Source of the DNA: Aestuariivita sp.
Lineage (GTDB): Bacteria; Pseudomonadota; Alphaproteobacteria; Rhodobacterales; Rhodobacteraceae
Direction: 5' to 3'
Assembly: GCA_018401465.1 (NCBI GenBank)
Contig: JAGYKE010000002.1
Location: 248,001 to 312,000 of the forward strand
DNA length: 64,000 nucleotides
Under the pieces are notes generated by a model. The model saw only the letters and a list, made by a program, of their open reading frames with translations, did no database searches and was not told where the DNA came from. Shown here in pieces: positions 61,241 to 64,000 of this stretch (within the stretch, counting starts at the first letter, position 1; each line of letters opens with the position of its first letter). A program made the translations under genes and the position numbers.

Positions 61241-63028
61241 TCACCTGCCTATAGCGTAGGCCTGCATCAGGCGGGGGGTGGCTGCAGCGCGCAGCAGGCC
61301 GTCGGGGTCGCGCTGTGCGGCGGTCATGCGGCCGATGCTCCACGCGTCGGCCTCGGTCACGTTGTGGCCGCGGGCGCGCAGGTCGTCCAGCACCGGCTTA
61401 CCGAAGGAGGACTCGACCAGCATCCCGCCGGGGACGCGCGAGCGCGGAAAGAAGCTCGACGGGAAATGGGTCGAATGGAACAGCGGCGCGTCGATCGCTT
61501 CCTGCAGGTTCAGCCCGTGGTGGACGGCGCGCAGGAAGAAGACGAGCTGCCACTGGTCCTGCTGGTCGCCGCCCGGCGTGCCGAAGGCCATCCGCGCGCC
61601 GCCCTCGTGAAACGCCATCGACGGCGAGAGCGTGCTGCGCGGACGCCGCCCGGGGGCGAGCGAGGTCGGCAGACCCTCTTCCAGCCAGAACATCTGCGCC
61701 CGGCTGTTCAGGCAGAACCCAAGGCCCGGGATGGTGGGCGAGGATTGCAGCCAGCCACCCGAGGGCGTGATCGAGACCATGTTGCCCTCGGCGTCGATCA
61801 CGTCGATATGGACGGTGTCGCCCCTCTTTTCCGTCAGGTGCGCCATGGTCGGCTCGTAGACCGCCACGTCCCTGCGCGAGAGCCGCTCGAGCACGTCCAT
61901 CGTGCGGTCGCGCTGCGCCTCGAAGCCCGGCACGGTGCCGGGGCGCAGATCGGGGCTTGCGCGGTCGCCGATCAGCGCGCGGCGGGCAGCGGCATAGTCC
62001 TCGGACAGGAGCGTGGCGAGCGGCACTTCCGCGAAGTCGGGGTCGCCGTAGTAGACCTCGCGGTCGGCATAGGCGAGCTTCATCGCCTCGACCACGTGGT
62101 GCACGAAATCGGCGCCGTTCGGGTCCATCGCCGACAGATCGAACCCCCGCAGGATGGCAAGCGATTGCAACAGGACGGGGCCCTGCGTCCAGGGCCCGCA
62201 CTTGGCCACGCTCCAGCCATTGTAATCCAGCGTGACCGGCGTCTCGACGGTGGCGGCATAGCCGGCGAGGTCATCGGCGGACAGCACCCCGCGGTGCCGG
62301 TGACCGGAGCCGTCCATCACCTCGGCCGTCCTCAGGAAATCGGCGATCTTCTCGGCGACGAACCCCCGATAGAAGGCGTCGCGGGCCGCGTCGATCTGCG
62401 CCTCGCGGCCGCGCTTGCCCTCGGCCTCGGTCATGATGCGGCGCCAGGTTTCGGCAAGGACCGGGTTGCGGACATTCGCATGCGCAACAGGCGCCTGCCC
62501 CCCCGGCAGCCAGGTCGCGTAGGAGCTGGGCCATTCTTTGCGGAAGAACTCCGCCAGCCCGGCGATGGTGGCAGCGACCCGGGGCAGGACGGGATGGCCA
62601 TGCTCGGCATACCAGATCGCGGGTTCCAGCACCTCGCGCAGGCTCAGTCGGCCATGATCGCGCAGCATCGTCATCCAGCCGTCGAAGGCGCCCGGGATCA
62701 CCGTGGCCAGAAGACCGTCGTCGGGGATGATGCTCAACCCCTCGGCCCTGTAGTGCTCCATCGTCGCACCCGCAGGCGTCGGCCCCTGCGCGCAGATCAC
62801 CTCGACCCTGCCTGTGCGGGCGGAATAGATCAGCGCGGGCAGATCACCGCCCGGCCCGTTCAGGTGCGGCTCGACCACCTGCAGCACGAGGCCCGTCGCG
62901 ACCGCGGCATCGAAGGCATTGCCCCCCGCTTCCAGCATCTTCATGCCCGCCGCGGTGGCGATCCAGTGGGTCGAGGTGACGACGCCGAAACGGCCGAGGA
63001 TCTCGGGACGGGTGGTGAACATGGACAT
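61241..63028 (-). CDS. Gamma-glutamyltransferase family protein, 595 aa
   Basis: Ntn-hydrolase of the gamma-glutamyltransferase/acylase family, made as a precursor that cleaves itself. The probable catalytic threonine and new N-terminus is T405 in RGDTVHIDVID, giving a large subunit of about 404 residues and a small one of about 191. GGNAFDAAVA near 35-44 is the family's N-terminal hallmark. No signal peptide is present, unlike periplasmic E. coli Ggt, which suggests a cytoplasmic hydrolase of gamma-glutamyl or acyl amides. The small subunit has GTPGGDQQDQWQL in place of the usual GTPGG-S-RI motif. Single gene, convergent with the oxidoreductase. Confidence 0.88.
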   Translation of the reverse strand: MSMFTTRPEILGRFGVVTSTHWIATAAGMKMLEAGGNAFDAAVATGLVLQVVEPHLNGPGGDLPALIYSARTGRVEVICAQGPTPAGATMEHYRAEGLSIIPDDGLLATVIPGAFDGWMTMLRDHGRLSLREVLEPAIWYAEHGHPVLPRVAATIAGLAEFFRKEWPSSYATWLPGGQAPVAHANVRNPVLAETWRRIMTEAEGKRGREAQIDAARDAFYRGFVAEKIADFLRTAEVMDGSGHRHRGVLSADDLAGYAATVETPVTLDYNGWSVAKCGPWTQGPVLLQSLAILRGFDLSAMDPNGADFVHHVVEAMKLAYADREVYYGDPDFAEVPLATLLSEDYAAARRALIGDRASPDLRPGTVPGFEAQRDRTMDVLERLSRRDVAVYEPTMAHLTEKRGDTVHIDVIDAEGNMVSITPSGGWLQSSPTIPGLGFCLNSRAQMFWLEEGLPTSLAPGRRPRSTLSPSMAFHEGGARMAFGTPGGDQQDQWQLVFFLRAVHHGLNLQEAIDAPLFHSTHFPSSFFPRSRVPGGMLVESSFGKPVLDDLRARGHNVTEADAWSIGRMTAAQRDPDGLLRAAATPRLMQAYAIGR

Positions 63029-63245
63029 GGCGGTTCTCCGCGGTCGGGGTGGTGTCTGACGGGCTCGAAGCAGGTTCGCCTGTGGTGGGATGAGCTAAGA
63101 CCCTATCCTAGGACATACTTTCATCTGGTTTAAGCCCCACACTCCCCAAGGTCCCGTAACAGGATACGGCCCGAAAGGCATCGTCGTGCGTTGAATGACC
63201 GTTTGATGTGCGGTGTTGTCGCCCTTGGCACGCTGTTCGGCGCGT
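63029..63245. other. Noncoding DNA between the gamma-glutamyltransferase gene and the IS remnant
   Basis: It contains the upstream region of the gamma-glutamyltransferase gene. From about 63100 the composition changes to mixed, less GC-rich sequence with interrupted frames on both strands, typical of decayed mobile DNA. I recognise no further element. Confidence 0.4.
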
Positions 63246-63365
63246 CTACCCCAAGCGATCACTGCTGCCTTCCCCGAGACCACGGCTAAGATCGGCATCG
63301 TGCATCTCATCCAACATTCGACAAACTTATGCAGCTCGAAGGACCGCAAGGCCGTGGCCGCTGCA
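63246..63365 (+). pseudogene. IS256-family transposase fragment
   Basis: About 40 codons match the conserved core of IS256-type transposases: PQAITAAFPETT, then IVHLIQHS and KDRKAVAAA, corresponding to the family's FPEAI-FPxT-CIVHLIR-KDRK region. The sequence on either side does not continue the transposase in any frame, so only an internal piece remains. It marks an old insertion site at the border to the AT-rich right end. Confidence 0.75.
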
Positions 63366-63664
63366 ACCAGGTGCACTCCTACGTTGACAATCTTGCCGCA
63401 ATTATGTGTTCTAAAGCCTCTTCAACGCGAAGATCCGCGCTTCGCTCAGCGGGGACCATGTAGAGGTGGCGTAAGGACGCTTCAACACCCCCTACGGGAC
63501 AGCCAAATTTATGAAGTCAATTCCGAAGCACTTCGATATTTCATGCCTGAAAATACGTCGTAAACATCAGCATTTGACAAGCAACCAAGATTAAAAGTAA
63601 AATCCAAATAACCTGCTTCATCCTAAAATCTCAGCCCCATCAATGTGAATGCCTTGGATGAGCG
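63366..63664. other. AT-richer noncoding stretch
   Basis: About 300 bp of degraded sequence with falling GC content toward the right. The continuation of the open frame after the transposase fragment has no family similarity. No repeat, tRNA or attachment site is recognised. Confidence 0.4.
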
Positions 63665-64000
63665 ATGAATATACTGACGAAATCCCCCGCCGATTTGCCC
63701 CAACCAAATGGCAGATCATGGAGCGCAATCCGAATGGCTGCAGATGCGATCTGCACAGTCATATGCGTCCTGCTAACCGTTACCCCAATATACGAAAGCC
63801 TTTCGCCCGCCCAAAACCCGTCAATCTGGGTCACACAAACATACATTGCCCTAATCACTGTTATTACGTTCTACTGCATAGGGCTTTACCACTGGATAAT
63901 TGACTTAAGCTCGACGAGGATACACCTCACTATACTCGCAGGCTCACTAATCTCAGCCGCTAATCTACATTTTTTCGCAAACGCCCTATCCCTTCAATTT
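63665..64000 (+). CDS. Hypothetical membrane protein, C-terminus outside the window
   Basis: An open frame of 112 codons starts with ATG at 63665 and runs past the right edge. It has three hydrophobic stretches: about residues 24-42 (ending LLTVTPIYESL), 58-78 (YIALITVITFYCIGLY region) and 86-106 (LTILAGSLISAANLHFF). The pattern suggests a small integral membrane protein. GGA lies 8 nt before the ATG. The low GC content and A/T-ending codons differ sharply from the rest of the window, indicating foreign origin. No family is recognised. Confidence 0.5.
   Translation, partial: MNILTKSPADLPQPNGRSWSAIRMAADAICTVICVLLTVTPIYESLSPAQNPSIWVTQTYIALITVITFYCIGLYHWIIDLSSTRIHLTILAGSLISAANLHFFANALSLQF

Noticed and set aside
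61238-61243. TGATCA at the junction of two stop codons as a regulatory palindrome
   Set aside because: It is simply the two convergent stop codons side by side; six bases carry no further signal.
63095-63245. Further transposase sequence upstream of the IS256 fragment
   Set aside because: I found no frame that continues the IS256 protein and no clear terminal inverted repeat, so the remnant was kept to the recognisable core.
1-64000. CRISPR arrays, tRNA or rRNA genes, prophage or toxin-antitoxin modules
   Set aside because: No regularly spaced repeats, cloverleaf sequences, rRNA-like blocks or phage structural genes were seen on either strand.

Overview
The window is GC-rich, densely coded bacterial DNA, most likely from an alphaproteobacterium of the Rhodobacterales. 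This is inferred from the GC content, the long runs of overlapping genes (ATGA/GTGA junctions), the Tat-type signals on ABC binding proteins, and the mix of catabolic families. No rRNA, tRNA, CRISPR array or replication gene is visible. The last ~450 bp are clearly AT-richer, follow a degraded IS256-type transposase fragment, and look acquired.

The main theme is uptake and breakdown of compounds with C-N bonds. Four ABC importers are each tied to cytoplasmic hydrolases. (1) 9750 to 1434, minus strand: a YtcJ-type amidohydrolase, a PotABCD-type polyamine/oligoamide importer, a NylB-like serine hydrolase and an amidase-signature enzyme; a partial M20 peptidase lies beyond. (2) 10095-12751, plus: two amidohydrolases, one CodA-like and one lacking the usual HxH motif. 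(3) 12809-16491, plus: a TPP riboswitch in front of a YkoFEDC thiamine/HMP ECF transporter. (4) 16701-26012: two CrtI-like FAD oxidoreductases around a KynB-like cyclase-family hydrolase, then a DppABCDF-type importer.

(5) 26092-38758: a divergent MarR regulator and a ten-gene run encoding a molybdenum hydroxylase (FAD subunit plus a fused FeS/Mo subunit), a 6-hydroxynicotinate reductase homologue, UPF0280 and amino-acid-synthesis family proteins, HyuA/HyuB, an acetamidase/formamidase and an SDR. This reads as hydroxylation, reduction, ring opening and deamidation of an N-heterocycle, with the substrate unknown. (6) 48851 to 38774, minus: a flotillin-like protein, an FmdDEF/Urt-type amide importer whose last ATPase is fused to a complete amidase, an acyl-CoA synthetase and an ABM-domain protein, a coherent import-hydrolyse-activate route. 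(7) 49156-56171: a pyroglutamyl-peptidase-like gene, then a BMP/nucleoside-type importer with a CodA-family deaminase.

(8) 56398-63028: a SulP transporter with a universal stress protein, a second acetamidase/formamidase, a Gfo/Idh/MocA oxidoreductase and a gamma-glutamyltransferase-family enzyme. (9) 63029-64000: IS256 remnant, AT-rich DNA and the start of a membrane protein running off the window.

The strongest points for follow-up are the ATPase-amidase fusion with its own internal ribosome-binding site, the molybdenum hydroxylase/HyuAB cluster with a palindromic operator at its promoter, the NylA/NylB-class hydrolase pair, and the flotillin gene heading an amide-uptake operon.
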